Shown piece by piece: positions 43,779 through 52,774 of a stretch of 64,000 nucleotides of DNA. Positions within the stretch are counted from its first letter, which is position 1, and each line of letters begins with the position of its first letter. The position numbers and the translations under genes are program-made. Below the pieces are notes generated by a model. That model searched no databases. It had not been told where the DNA came from and worked only from the letters and a program-made list of their open reading frames with translations. The DNA comes from Asticcacaulis sp. AC402 (GTDB lineage: Bacteria > Pseudomonadota > Alphaproteobacteria > Caulobacterales > Caulobacteraceae), in NCBI RefSeq assembly GCF_000495835.1, contig NZ_AWGC01000001.1:124001-188000 (forward strand), in the 5' to 3' direction.

Positions 43779-44846
43779 TTAGTCCTTCAGCCCCAGCACA
43801 CGCAGGTTGAAGTCGCCCGACTTCTTGCCGCCGGCGAAGTCGTCGAAGGCTTTTTCGGTGACGTGGATGATGTGGTCGCGGATGAAGGTAGCACCTTCGC
43901 GCGCACCGTCTTCCGGATGCTTGAGGCAACATTCCCACTCCAGCACAGCCCAGCCCTCATAGCCATAACCCGCCAGCTTGGAGAAGATGCCCTTGAAGTC
44001 GACCTGACCGTCACCCAGGCTACGGAACCGGCCCGGACGGTCGACCCAGCCCTGGTAGCCGCCATAAACGCCCGAGCGGCCGTTCGGCAGGAATTCGGCG
44101 TCCTTGACGTGGAACATCTTGATGCGATCGTGATAGATGTCGATATAGCTGAGATAGTCGAGCTGCTGCAGCACGAAGTGGCTGGGGTCGAACAGGATGT
44201 TGGCGCGCGGATGGTTGCCGACCTCGACCAAAAAACGCTCGAACGTCGCACCGTCGTGCAGGTCTTCACCCGGATGGATCTCATAGCAGCAGTCGACACC
44301 CGCGGCGTCGAAGGCATTGAGAATTGGACGCCAGCGCCGGCCCAGTTCGGCAAAGGCCTCCTCGACCAGGCCCGCCGGGCGTTGCGGCCACGGATAAAAA
44401 TAAGGCCAGGCCAAGGCACCTGAGAAGGTGGCGTGGGCCTTCAGGCCCAGGCGTTGCGACGCTTTGGCGGCCAGCTTCAGTTGTTCCACCGCCCAGGCCT
44501 GGCGCTCTTTCGGCTTGCCCTGATAGGCCAGGGGCGCGAAACCGTCGAACAAAAGATCATAGGCCGGGTGAACGGCGACCAGTTGCCCCTGCAGGTGGGT
44601 CGACAGTTCGGTCACTTCCAGGCCGTGCGAGGCCAGCATGCCCTTGACGTCGTCGCAATAGGTCTGGGACGCGGCTGCCTGTTCCAGGTCGAAGATATGT
44701 GGCGTCGAGGTCGGGATCTGCAGGCCACGATAGCCAAGGCCGGCCGCCCACTTCGCCATGGTGTCGAGTCGGTTGAACGGCGGGTTGTCGCCGATGAACT
44801 GGGCCAGGAAGATGGCCGGGCCTTTGAGATTGGTCAGTTTGGTCAT
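43779..44846 (-). CDS. Sugar phosphate isomerase/epimerase (xylose isomerase-like TIM barrel)
   Basis: The start at MTKLTNLKGPAIF overlaps the oxidoreductase stop by 4 bases, giving 355 residues. It is an AP endonuclease 2-type TIM barrel, with AAGLGYRGLQIPTST, CCYEIHPGEDLHDG, NILFDPSHFVLQQLDY, FHVKDAEF and VLEWEC giving the metal-binding Glu, Asp, His and Glu. Members isomerise or epimerise sugars, and some cleave 3-keto-glycosides. With a Gfo/Idh/MocA oxidoreductase and MFS transporter beside it, a role in 3-keto sugar or inositol-type catabolism is likely. Confidence 0.88.
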   Translation of the reverse strand: MTKLTNLKGPAIFLAQFIGDNPPFNRLDTMAKWAAGLGYRGLQIPTSTPHIFDLEQAAASQTYCDDVKGMLASHGLEVTELSTHLQGQLVAVHPAYDLLFDGFAPLAYQGKPKERQAWAVEQLKLAAKASQRLGLKAHATFSGALAWPYFYPWPQRPAGLVEEAFAELGRRWRPILNAFDAAGVDCCYEIHPGEDLHDGATFERFLVEVGNHPRANILFDPSHFVLQQLDYLSYIDIYHDRIKMFHVKDAEFLPNGRSGVYGGYQGWVDRPGRFRSLGDGQVDFKGIFSKLAGYGYEGWAVLEWECCLKHPEDGAREGATFIRDHIIHVTEKAFDDFAGGKKSGDFNLRVLGLKD

Positions 44847-45940
44847 ATCAGGTCTTTCAGGGCCAGCCATTGACGCCGGTCGCTAGATTGCACTGCGGCG
44901 GTGACAAAGGCCATGCCGCGGACGCCGTCCTCGATGCCCGGAACCAGGGTGGCCCGGCCGATCATAATCTGGTTGGCGAAATCTTTGTAGAGATTGGCGA
45001 AGGCTTCGACGTAGCCTTCGGGATGGCCGGCGGGCAGACGCGTGCCCGCCTGGGCTACGGGCAGCAAATAAGGAGAGCCGGCATGACGTACCTCTGTCGG
45101 CCCGTCATGCCGGTTAAGCGTCAGGGTGTTGGGGGTCTCCTGACGCCAGTCGAGACCGCCGGTTTCGCCGTAGACCCGTAAACGTAAGCCGTTACGGTCG
45201 CCGGCGGCGATCTGGGAGGCGATAAGCACCCCGCGGGCACCGTTGTCATAGCGCAGCAGGATGTTGCAATCATCATCGAGCGCCCGGCCCGGGACTACAC
45301 GGCCAAGGTCGGCATACAGCTCGGTCGCCTTGAGACCCGAGACGAACTCGGCCAGCTGGAAGGCGTGGGTCCCGATGTCGCCGGAACAGCCGCCCAGGCC
45401 GGAACGCGACGGGTCGGTGCGCCAGTCGGCCTGTTTGTTGGACACGGCCTGCGTCAACCATCCCTGGCTGTATTCAACGACGATCTTCCGCACCTTGCCC
45501 AGCACACCGTCGGCGACCAGTTGCCTGGCCTCACGCACCAGCGGGTAGCCGGTGTAGGTATGGGTCAGGCCATACTGTCTGCCGGTGGCGCGGACGATGT
45601 CGCGCAGCGACTTGGCTTCTGCCAGAGTCAGGGTCGCCGGCTTGTCGCTCATGACGTGGACGCCCGAGGTCAGGGCTTTTTGTGCGATGGCGAAATGCGA
45701 ATCGTTGGGCGTGGCGACGCAGACAAAGTCGACCTCGCCGGAACTCAGCATGGCGTCGATGCTGGGCCAGGATTTTACGCCATAGGCCGCAGCACCTTCC
45801 GCCGACTTGACCGGATCGCGACTGAAGACGCCACCGGCCAGGACGATCCGGCGATCCAGCTGAGCTGCCATGACGTGGACGGCGCCGATGAAAGATCCCG
45901 GGCCGCCGCCGGCCAAACCCATGCGCAGTGGCTTAGTCAT
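44843..45940 (-). CDS. Gfo/Idh/MocA family oxidoreductase
   Basis: The start at MTKPLRMGLAGGG (45938-45940) gives 365 residues and overlaps the MFS stop by 8 bases. The N-terminal Rossmann fold has GLAGGGPGSFIG, VATPNDSHFAIAQKAL and SDKPATLTLAEA, with the catalytic Lys of the xKP motif. The C-terminal half carries GGCSGDIGTHAFQLAEF with the conserved Asp and His. These NAD(P)-dependent enzymes oxidise or reduce sugars and inositols. It is in one operon with the MFS transporter and the isomerase. Confidence 0.92.
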   Translation of the reverse strand: MTKPLRMGLAGGGPGSFIGAVHVMAAQLDRRIVLAGGVFSRDPVKSAEGAAAYGVKSWPSIDAMLSSGEVDFVCVATPNDSHFAIAQKALTSGVHVMSDKPATLTLAEAKSLRDIVRATGRQYGLTHTYTGYPLVREARQLVADGVLGKVRKIVVEYSQGWLTQAVSNKQADWRTDPSRSGLGGCSGDIGTHAFQLAEFVSGLKATELYADLGRVVPGRALDDDCNILLRYDNGARGVLIASQIAAGDRNGLRLRVYGETGGLDWRQETPNTLTLNRHDGPTEVRHAGSPYLLPVAQAGTRLPAGHPEGYVEAFANLYKDFANQIMIGRATLVPGIEDGVRGMAFVTAAVQSSDRRQWLALKDLI

Positions 45941-47471
45941 CCTTCTTTTCACCCAAAACCACCGGCTTGTAGCCGCCACGAGAACGGAACCAGAAGATCA
46001 GGCCCAGATAGACCAGCAGAGTGAAGAGCGGCAGAAGGGCCATTTCCTTCAACGCGTCCTTCTTGGCTGTGACCGAAAGTTCGGTGAAGACCGCCTTGTC
46101 GGCGTCTGGTGCCGCGGCGACCTTGGCCTCGTCCAGAGCCGGGTAGCGGCCGAAAATGCTGACCTTTTCCTGGGTCAGATAGGTGGCTGTCAGGGCGGTG
46201 CCCTGGGCTTCGTCGTGGCGCTTCAGGCCTTCGCGAGTCGAAGAGTCCTGGGTGGCGCCCAGAAGGACCGTGCCCAGGATACCAGCGGCCAGCATGCCGG
46301 CGCCGCCAAACATATTGATGCCGACGGCACCCGCCTTGGGGAACTGTTCAGACGCCACAGCCATGCTGGTGCCCCAGAAGAAGCTCTTGCCAATGCCGTA
46401 AAGCGTCGCTGCAGCCAGAATGGCCGGACCGGTCGCGCCGGCCATCATAAAGATGCCGACAGCGGCCAGGGCCGACGCGAAGGCCAGCACCCCCAGCGGC
46501 TTGAACTTTTCGATCAGCGTACCAGCGAAGATGCGGATCACGAAGACGATCAGGTTGGTGTAGATCAGCACCCAGCCGGCGGCGAGGCCGATCTTTTGCA
46601 TTTCCGGCCCCATCAGCTCCGAAATCCAGCTGTCGGTCGCCAGTTCGGTCACCGCCAGCGGCATCATCAGCAGCAGGAGCAGGATGAATAGCGGGCGGCC
46701 CGGTGCACGCGCGAAAAAGGCGTAGATCAGGGTCAGGACAGCGACGGCGCCGAAGGTCGCAACCGGCGGCAGCGAGAAGACGCGGCCGATTTCCAGCATG
46801 ATCAGGGACGACAGGATAAAGGCCGAGACAAAGCCGGCCTCGCCCAGCATGGTGCGGTAGGAGACGCCATGGGCAACGCGTTCGCTGACGGGGAATTTTT
46901 GTGCGAGCAGCAGGAAAGTATAGACCAGGATCGGGATGATCATCAGTCCAACCGTAACGCGCCAGCCGGCTTCCGGGGCAAAATAACCCAGGGCCATGGC
47001 CAGGAGTCCGCCGAGAATCATGCCGCCTGGCCAACCGGCATGCAGCCGGTTCAGCCATTTCGGCTTGTCATGGCTGTAGACCGTGGCGATCAGCGGGTTG
47101 GCGGCGGCTTCGACCGCTCCATTGCCCAGCGCCATGATGAAGGTGCCGATATAAAGCATCCAGTAGCCGTCCGCCATAAACAGCAAACCCAGGCCGACGA
47201 CGTGACAGATAGCGGCAAACCAGTAGGTCAGCTTGAACCCGACCTTATCGATGACCAGCGAGATCAGGACGATCGAGATGGCGAAGGGCCACAGGCCAAC
47301 CCCGGCCAGTTCACCCTTCTGGGTCTCGCTGAGGCCGAATTCGGTCCCCCAGTGCCCAATAACCAGGGCGCGCAGAATAAAGCAGAAGGACGTCGCCGTA
47401 ATGGCGGCGAAGGACATGGCGAACAGACCGCCATTGCCTTTTGTCGCGGAAATTGAGGTATCGGTTGTCAA
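45933..47471 (-). CDS. MFS sugar transporter
   Basis: A 512-residue protein with about 12 membrane helices. ALVIGHWGTEFGLSETQKGELAG, IVLISLVIDKVGFKLTYW and LHAGWPGGMILGGLLAMALGYF are major-facilitator segments. A long soluble loop (about residues 405-460) precedes the last helix. It is the first gene of the sugar operon (MFS, oxidoreductase, isomerase, then possibly esterase and PQQ dehydrogenase). The perfect palindrome TGTAATCGATTACA lies 63 bases upstream, consistent with LacI-type repression by its substrate. Substrate unknown. Confidence 0.9.
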   Translation of the reverse strand: MTTDTSISATKGNGGLFAMSFAAITATSFCFILRALVIGHWGTEFGLSETQKGELAGVGLWPFAISIVLISLVIDKVGFKLTYWFAAICHVVGLGLLFMADGYWMLYIGTFIMALGNGAVEAAANPLIATVYSHDKPKWLNRLHAGWPGGMILGGLLAMALGYFAPEAGWRVTVGLMIIPILVYTFLLLAQKFPVSERVAHGVSYRTMLGEAGFVSAFILSSLIMLEIGRVFSLPPVATFGAVAVLTLIYAFFARAPGRPLFILLLLLMMPLAVTELATDSWISELMGPEMQKIGLAAGWVLIYTNLIVFVIRIFAGTLIEKFKPLGVLAFASALAAVGIFMMAGATGPAILAAATLYGIGKSFFWGTSMAVASEQFPKAGAVGINMFGGAGMLAAGILGTVLLGATQDSSTREGLKRHDEAQGTALTATYLTQEKVSIFGRYPALDEAKVAAAPDADKAVFTELSVTAKKDALKEMALLPLFTLLVYLGLIFWFRSRGGYKPVVLGEKKDD

Positions 47472-47533
47472 GGTTCCCTCCCGAGGAGCCGCCGCTTAGG
47501 CTGCGGATTTTGACTCGGGAGGTAAGCATAAAG

Positions 47534-47547
47534 TGTAATCGATTACA
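47534..47547. promoter_or_regulatory. LacI-type operator before the MFS operon
   Basis: TGTAATCGATTACA is a perfect 14-bp palindrome with the central CG typical of LacI-family operators. It lies 63 bases upstream of the MFS start codon. The LacI regulator at 39013-40002 is the obvious candidate ligand-sensor. Confidence 0.78.
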
Positions 47548-47582
47548 AATGGAAATACTGATGAGATAAGCGCTTCGTCGCC

Positions 47583-48335
47583 CTACCCGGTCAGCCACTG
47601 CTCCGCTATGGATTTCCACGCCGGCCAGAAATAGACCCAGCAAGACGCCACCTGCACGGCCGTCATGAAGACCGCTCCCCACACGAAGGCGGGTACCAGG
47701 CGGCCAAGATGCATAAGGTCGCGCACTGCCATCATCAGGGTCAGGACGATCGGGGCGGCGTTGAAGGCCAACCAGAAGGTTGTGAAGTTGAACGAAAGAC
47801 CAACGCTCTCCAGCAGGCCGAGAATGGGGCCGGTCAGCCAACGGCCATAGCCGGCCGTGGTGATGGATATCAGGGCCAGCATCATCAGGCGCTTGTGCGC
47901 TTGCGCGTTGGCGCGCAGGACAATGGCGGCGGATGCCAGGACGCCGAACATGACTACGCCAGCCATGGCGATGACCATGAAGGCAGTTTTCGCGCCAGAC
48001 GTTCCCAGGGCGCGGCGCTCGAAATCGATCTCCGCCCACGGGCCGACAATCAACATGAACATGAGCAACAATATGCCAAAGCTGCCGAAGAGTTTATGCA
48101 GCGAGTATTTTCCGGCACGAATGAGCAGGATCTGCACGGTTTGCAGCACCATCCAGCCTACATAGGCAGCGGCATGGATATGGACTATCAGTGGATAGTG
48201 AAGGCCCTGCATCCGTTCGTATTTTTTGGCGATGTCGCCGCCAAAACCGGCAAACATGCCGATCCAGATGACGACCATCAGAAAGAGGAAGAAATGGCTG
48301 TCCCGGCTTTTGGGGAGCGCTGCTGTGTCCGACAT
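47583..48335 (-). CDS. Multi-pass membrane protein of unknown function
   Basis: The start at MSDTAALPKSRDS (48333-48335) gives 250 residues with about seven membrane helices. The first carries FFLFLMVVIWIGMFAGFGGD, and the second contains LIVHIHAAAYVGWMVLQTVQILL, followed by SLHKLFGSFGILLLM. Conserved His residues in helices 2 and 3 could bind haem, as in cytochrome b561-like proteins, but I cannot assign a family. It stands alone between the sugar operon and the AraC gene. Confidence 0.7.
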   Translation of the reverse strand: MSDTAALPKSRDSHFFLFLMVVIWIGMFAGFGGDIAKKYERMQGLHYPLIVHIHAAAYVGWMVLQTVQILLIRAGKYSLHKLFGSFGILLLMFMLIVGPWAEIDFERRALGTSGAKTAFMVIAMAGVVMFGVLASAAIVLRANAQAHKRLMMLALISITTAGYGRWLTGPILGLLESVGLSFNFTTFWLAFNAAPIVLTLMMAVRDLMHLGRLVPAFVWGAVFMTAVQVASCWVYFWPAWKSIAEQWLTG

Positions 48336-48420
48336 GTCCGTATCTCTGTGAAGGAGGGCTGGCCCCAGTTTACAGGCGGCAGGCCCTTTTTCGGTGGTAC
48401 GGAACGGACAGGTTACGTGC

Positions 48421-48462
48421 GTTTCCCGAAAAGGGGCGTCCACCTTATCGGATTGCGCTCTA
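48421..48462 (+). repeat. Family A repeat, right-end fragment
   Basis: Only the right hairpin survives: TTTCCCGAAAAGGGGCG, then CTTATCGGATTGCGCTCTA. Its last three bases (CTA, minus TAG) are the stop codon of the AraC gene. Confidence 0.75.
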
Positions 48463-49293
48463 ATCTTCGCGGAAACCGAACCGTCGCTCGGGCGAAGCGG
48501 CTTCAACCGTGCGAAAATCGTTGGGCGCCATCTCACAGAATTCGCGGAAATCTCGCCGGAGATGGTGATAGTCATAATAGCCGGCCTCAACGGCCAGGCT
48601 GAGCCAGTCATACGTCGGATAGCGATTGCTGAAGCGGACCAGTTTATCGAAACGGGTAATACGAGCGAACAGCTTGGGCGATACGCCAATCCGCTCATCA
48701 AAGACGCGGCGCAATTGCCTTGCGCTGATGCCGTGGCGACGGGCCAGCCGATCGATCTCCATCGATGGATGTTGCAACAGGCGGAGCGCTATGGCATCGG
48801 CGGCTGCCATCGGACGCTGCCTGCGTTGATGGTGTCGCTGAAGCCAGGTTTCGGCGGCGCGAATCCTGCGGCCGGAGTCTTCTGTATCTTCGACCTCACG
48901 GATCAGGCCAGCAAAGTCCGGCGGAAAGACGGCTTCAGCGTCGATGTCGCCATCGGTTAGTTCGCCGAGATTCAGACCCGTAAGTGCGTGCAGCGCGCCG
49001 GGCTGAAACTCGATCTGGTAGACGCTGAAATCTCGCCCGCCCTCACGCAGGGTCGTCCGGGTGGGCTGGCCGATCAAAACGGCGCGCGGCTTTCGTCTTG
49101 ACTCGGTCGCGTAAAGGGGCCGGATCCATTCCGGATCACGGCTGTAAAAGGCCAGGGCCGGCGACGGGCGAGGCCAATAGGGCTTCAGCGGGACGGATTC
49201 CGATGTCGCAAAACTCAGTCGGATAATCTGATGTTGACGGATGAGGTGAACCAGGTGGGGACTGGGTGGCAGAAACTCAAACCGGACGAACAT
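48460..49293 (-). CDS. AraC family transcriptional regulator
   Basis: A 277-residue protein if begun at MFVRFEFLPPSP (GGGG ribosome site); an ATG seven codons upstream (49314) is also possible. The C-terminal third (about 170-265) has the double AraC helix-turn-helix: MEIDRLARRHGISARQLRRVFDERIGVSPKLFARITRF, then WLSLAVEAGYYDYHHLRRDFREFCEMAP. The N-terminal 150 residues resemble the sensor of other short AraC proteins (DUF6597-like). The target is unknown. The TAG stop comes from the repeat fragment. Confidence 0.87.
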   Translation of the reverse strand: MFVRFEFLPPSPHLVHLIRQHQIIRLSFATSESVPLKPYWPRPSPALAFYSRDPEWIRPLYATESRRKPRAVLIGQPTRTTLREGGRDFSVYQIEFQPGALHALTGLNLGELTDGDIDAEAVFPPDFAGLIREVEDTEDSGRRIRAAETWLQRHHQRRQRPMAAADAIALRLLQHPSMEIDRLARRHGISARQLRRVFDERIGVSPKLFARITRFDKLVRFSNRYPTYDWLSLAVEAGYYDYHHLRRDFREFCEMAPNDFRTVEAASPERRFGFRED

Positions 49294-49370
49294 GACAAAG
49301 CCCCGCAACTTCATTGTTCACCATAGCCTGAATTGTGCGTCAGCAGGTGGTAAAAAACGGTCTGCGTGCT

Positions 49371-51525
49371 TTACCCCTGCCCCGGCGCGTACGGGAAAAC
49401 GCGCTTGCGGTAGTCTTCCACGGTGATACCCGGCAGGGTATAGCCCGCCGGCAGAGGCCGTTTTGACACCGACTGGAAATAGGTCAGGCAGGCGTCGCGC
49501 CACCACTGGGCCTCGCGCTCCTGAGTTTTCAGGTTGGCGGCTACGGCATCGAAGCGCGCCGCATCGATTTTGCCTGCCAGCCCGACCCAGATCCGACGCA
49601 TGCCCGACACCTCGTCGACGCCCTGGCTGTAGGTGACAACCAGTTCATCCCACAGCGGCCGACCCGACTTCATCTTGAAGTCCCACGGCACATGGTGGAA
49701 CCACAGCAGGAAGCGCTCGTCGGTCTTTTTCGGGTCGATCCAGGGCTTGGCGGCGGCAGGGTGATATTGCGCCAGGGCGTTGGAGCCGGTCTTGGTGCGG
49801 TCGAAGCCGATGCCGTTGAGATCGGCCCTGTGGTAATAGGCCGGGTTCCATTCGGGCCGGCCCAGTTCCGACACCCACGGTCCCGGACCGTAGTGGTGGC
49901 CGGTGTCCATGAGGTGCGCCAGGCCGAGCGGTGTCATGTAGTGAACGACAGCTTCGCGCGAACCCATCATCATGTTCACAACCGGTTCGACGACCGCGGG
50001 GTCGTTGCTCCAGGTCAGGCGCGCCCAGTCCCTGGCGATGTCAGCGCTTTTTGCGTCCGGATTCCAGGCGAAACGACCAAAGGCGTACCAGTTGGCCTGG
50101 TCGAAGTCCGAGCCCGACCAGTTACGGTCGTCGCCGATGTTGGCCACACCGGCCATACCGGTGAGTTTATGGCCGTCCAGCGTCCCATCGATGACCTTCG
50201 CCACGGTCGAGCCCTTGCCCCTGGGCGAAGGTGTCGGCCTGCAGGGCTTCCTCCCACATCGGCGCCAGATAGGCGAGATGAGTGGCGAAACCGAGATATT
50301 CCTTGGTTATCTGGAACTCCATCATCTGCTGGGTTTTTGGCATGGCGCCGAACAGTGGATGGAAGGGTTCGCGCGGCTGGAAGTCGATGGCGCCGTTCTT
50401 GATCTGGATCAGGACATTGTCGGCAAACTGGCCGTCGCTCGGCTGGAATTCGAGGTAGGCCTGTTTGGCGCGGTCGGTGGCGTCGTGTTCGGAATAGACG
50501 AAGGCGCGCCACATGACGATGCCGCCGTGCGGTTTCAAAGCCTTGGCCAGCATGTTGGCACCCTGGGCATGGCTGCGTTTGTAATCGCCAGGACCAGGCT
50601 GGCCTTCGGAATTGGCCTTGACGAGAAAGCCACCGAAGTCGGGGATGACGGTGTAGATCTCATTGGCTTTCATCTGCCACCAGGCGGCGACAGCCGGGTC
50701 TTCCGGATCGGCGGTTTTCAGCCCGCCCAGTTCCATCGGGGCGGAGAACCGCGCCGACAGATAGACCTTCATGCCGTAGGGCCGCAGAACAGCGGCGATG
50801 GCCGCGGCCTTCTTCAGATAGGGCTCGGTCAGGGAGTCGGCCTTGGCGTTGACGTTGTTGAGCACGGCGCCGTTGATGCCGATAGAGGCATTGGCGCGGG
50901 CATAGTCGGTGTAGCGCGGATCGACCAGGTCGGGCAGCCGCCACCAGTCCCAGATCGAGTCACCCGCATAACCGCGCTCGACATGGCCGTCGAGATTGTC
51001 CCAGTGGTCGAGAACGCGCAGGTCCAGTTTCGGGGCTTCGCGGATGTCGAGGCCGGCGGTCGGCTGGCCCGTCTGGATGAGTTTCAGGTAGCGAAAGGCG
51101 CCGTACAGCACGCCGATGTCACTGCCGCCGGCGATGATCGTGACCGGATGGCCGTCAAGGATCGTCGATTTGATGACGAAGCCTTCGCGATCGAGGTCGG
51201 CCGGGATAGCAAAACCGCGATTGTCGGCGGGCGTGACGAGCACAATGGCACCGTCTGTGATGGTTTTGCTGGTCAGAGGTGTTGAGCCCAGCATGCCGCC
51301 CAAGCCGCGCTGAAGTTCTCTGGCTGCCGCATCGAATGTCGGGCTATTGGCAGTGACAATGACGGTGGCTAGGGTTTTGTAGTCGGAGGTCTTTGCGGCC
51401 TCGACCGGTTTGTAGCGCAGCCAGAGGTCATAGCCGTCCTCGCCTCTCATAGGGTCGGCGTGGGCGGCGGTCGTGGCGCAGAGCAGCAGGCAGAAGGCGA
51501 TCAGCAGTGGACGAAGCATTGGCAT
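49371..51525 (-). pseudogene. GH67 alpha-glucuronidase, frameshifted
   Basis: The first frame (51525 to about 50220) encodes a signal peptide (MLRPLLIAFCLLLCATTAAHA) and most of GH67: LRVLDHWDNLDGHVERGYAG, GMKVYLSARFSAPMELGGL, QIKNGAIDFQPREPFHPLFG and QITKEYLGF. The second frame (to 49371) carries the rest: AKVIDGTLDGHKL, YHRADLNGIGFDRT and WFHHVPWDFKMKSG. The frames join at a run of four C on the plus strand (50218-50221); one C fewer restores TFAQGKGSTVAKVIDG. Joined, it would be about 717 residues, normal for GH67. The enzyme removes 4-O-methylglucuronic acid from xylan oligosaccharides. A sequencing error in the homopolymer is possible; if real, the gene is dead. Confidence 0.88.
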
Positions 51526-51544
51526 ATTCCTCCCGGTGCATCCG

Positions 51545-51890
51545 GTTTTGCTGTTTAGAACCGCGAATGAACACGAATAAGCGCGAATGTTCCGACCGGT
51601 TCTGACGCTGCCAAGCTGCCGTTCTATTCAAGTCGTGGAACCACCGATGGACACCGATAAACACGGATTTATTCGCGTTCATTAAAGCGAGATGGCTTTA
51701 GGTAGAATCACCATCTCGCTCTAAGTTTTTGTTTTGTCGCGCAATTTATCCGAAAAGCGCGTCACACTTTATCGGATTGCGCTCTAGCGTTCATTCGCGG
51801 TTTCAAGCCCTGTTTAGATCAAGCCGCTTCGCGGGATCAGATTGCCCTGAAATCCATGTTTATCGGTGTCCATTCGTGGTTCAAAATCTA
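51545..51890. repeat. Family E repeat pair, interrupted by a family A element
   Basis: GAACCGCGAATGAACACG near 51559 and GAACCACCGATGGACACCG at about 51641, with their inverted partners (GTTCATTCGCGGTTTC at 51789, GGTGTCCATTCGTGGTTC at about 51866), form a large imperfect inverted repeat between the GH67 gene and the GntR gene. The family A element at 51684 splits the inner arm. Confidence 0.75.
51684..51786 (+). mobile_element. Family A element, copy 7, with target duplication (MITE-like)
   Basis: A 103-bp element (AAAGCGAGATGGCTTTAGG to TATCGGATTGCGCTCTA) inserted in the family E repeat. The flanks are GCGTTCATT at 51675-51683 and GCGTTCATT at 51787-51795. The uninterrupted family E sequence at 56154-56162 has this nonamer only once, so the direct repeat is best read as an 8-9 bp target duplication. 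No transposase is encoded. Confidence 0.8.
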
Positions 51891-51921
51891 ATCAGCTCTA
51901 CCAGTTGAACATCCTCCCGTC
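51884..51921 (-). other. tRNA 5'-half-like fragment
   Basis: On the minus strand GGGAGGAT is followed by GTTCAACTGGTAGAGC, which looks like a D arm, and then TGATTAGATTTTG, where an anticodon arm would be. The similarity ends where the family E repeat begins. It could be a relic tRNA or an old integration site, but the acceptor/D spacing is imperfect. Confidence 0.3.
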
Positions 51922-52013
51922 ACGCAGACGATTCATCGGCAGGCAGTTCCTGCATTAAACTTGTCGTCTGAAATTGCGCAGTATATGAAACCTCACGTCC
52001 ATATGCATTGCCA

Positions 52014-52772
52014 ATGTCAGTATCCAAAAAGCTCTACCGCCAAATCGCCGATTCCATAGCCGCAGACATCGACTCGGGACGCTACAAGCCCGGTGACCGG
52101 CTTCCGACCGAGCGTGACCTGGCTGTTCAGTTCGGCGTCTCGCGCCCGACCCTGCGTGAAGCCTTGATCGCCCTGGAAATCCTCGGCATGATCGAAGCCA
52201 AACACGGCCTTGGCATTCTGGTCACCGAAAACAAGGGCAAGGCCGCGCCGATCAGCGATTCCGAAATCGGCGCTTTTGAGTTGATCGAGGCACGGCGGCT
52301 GTTCGAAGGCGAGGTCGCGGCCATGGCGGCGACCCTGGTCCATGACGACCAGATCGCCGAACTGGAAAAGCTGGTGCTGTCTATGGACGATCCCGATCCA
52401 GCCAAGGCCGAGGCCGCCGACCGCGAGTTCCACATCAGCATCGCCAACATTACCGGCAACGGCGCCATGGTCGCCTGCGTCGAGAATCTGTGGGACTGGC
52501 GTTATCGCTCGCCCCTGGCCAAGGCCATCCTGGCGCGGGCGGCGGATCTCGGCATGAAGCAGCGCATCGACGAGCATACCGGCATTATGAATGCACTGAA
52601 GGCGCGTTCATCGGTACAGGCGCGTCAGGCGATGCATGACCATATGGACCGGGTGATCGATCACCTGCTGAATGCAACCGAGGTACTTGCGGTCGAAAAC
52701 GCCAAACAGGCCTGCCATGACCGCCGCAAGGCGATGAGCCGGCGGTTCAAGGCCTTGTCTGCCAGCGGGTAG
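52014..52772 (+). CDS. GntR family (FadR/FCD) transcriptional regulator
   Basis: A 252-residue protein from ATG 52014 (a TTG two codons earlier is possible). The N-terminal winged helix (residues 4-68) has KLYRQIADSIAADI, GDRLPTERDLAVQFGVSRPTLREALIAL. The C-terminal FCD domain contains EARRLFEGEVAAMAA, AADREFHISIANITGN and MHDHMDRVIDHLL, with the His and Asp residues that bind metal in UxuR/ExuR-type proteins. Such regulators often sense hexuronates, which fits the neighbouring alpha-glucuronidase. Its own promoter is in the repeat-rich gap. Confidence 0.92.
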   Translation: MSVSKKLYRQIADSIAADIDSGRYKPGDRLPTERDLAVQFGVSRPTLREALIALEILGMIEAKHGLGILVTENKGKAAPISDSEIGAFELIEARRLFEGEVAAMAATLVHDDQIAELEKLVLSMDDPDPAKAEAADREFHISIANITGNGAMVACVENLWDWRYRSPLAKAILARAADLGMKQRIDEHTGIMNALKARSSVQARQAMHDHMDRVIDHLLNATEVLAVENAKQACHDRRKAMSRRFKALSASG

Positions 52773-52774
52773 AA

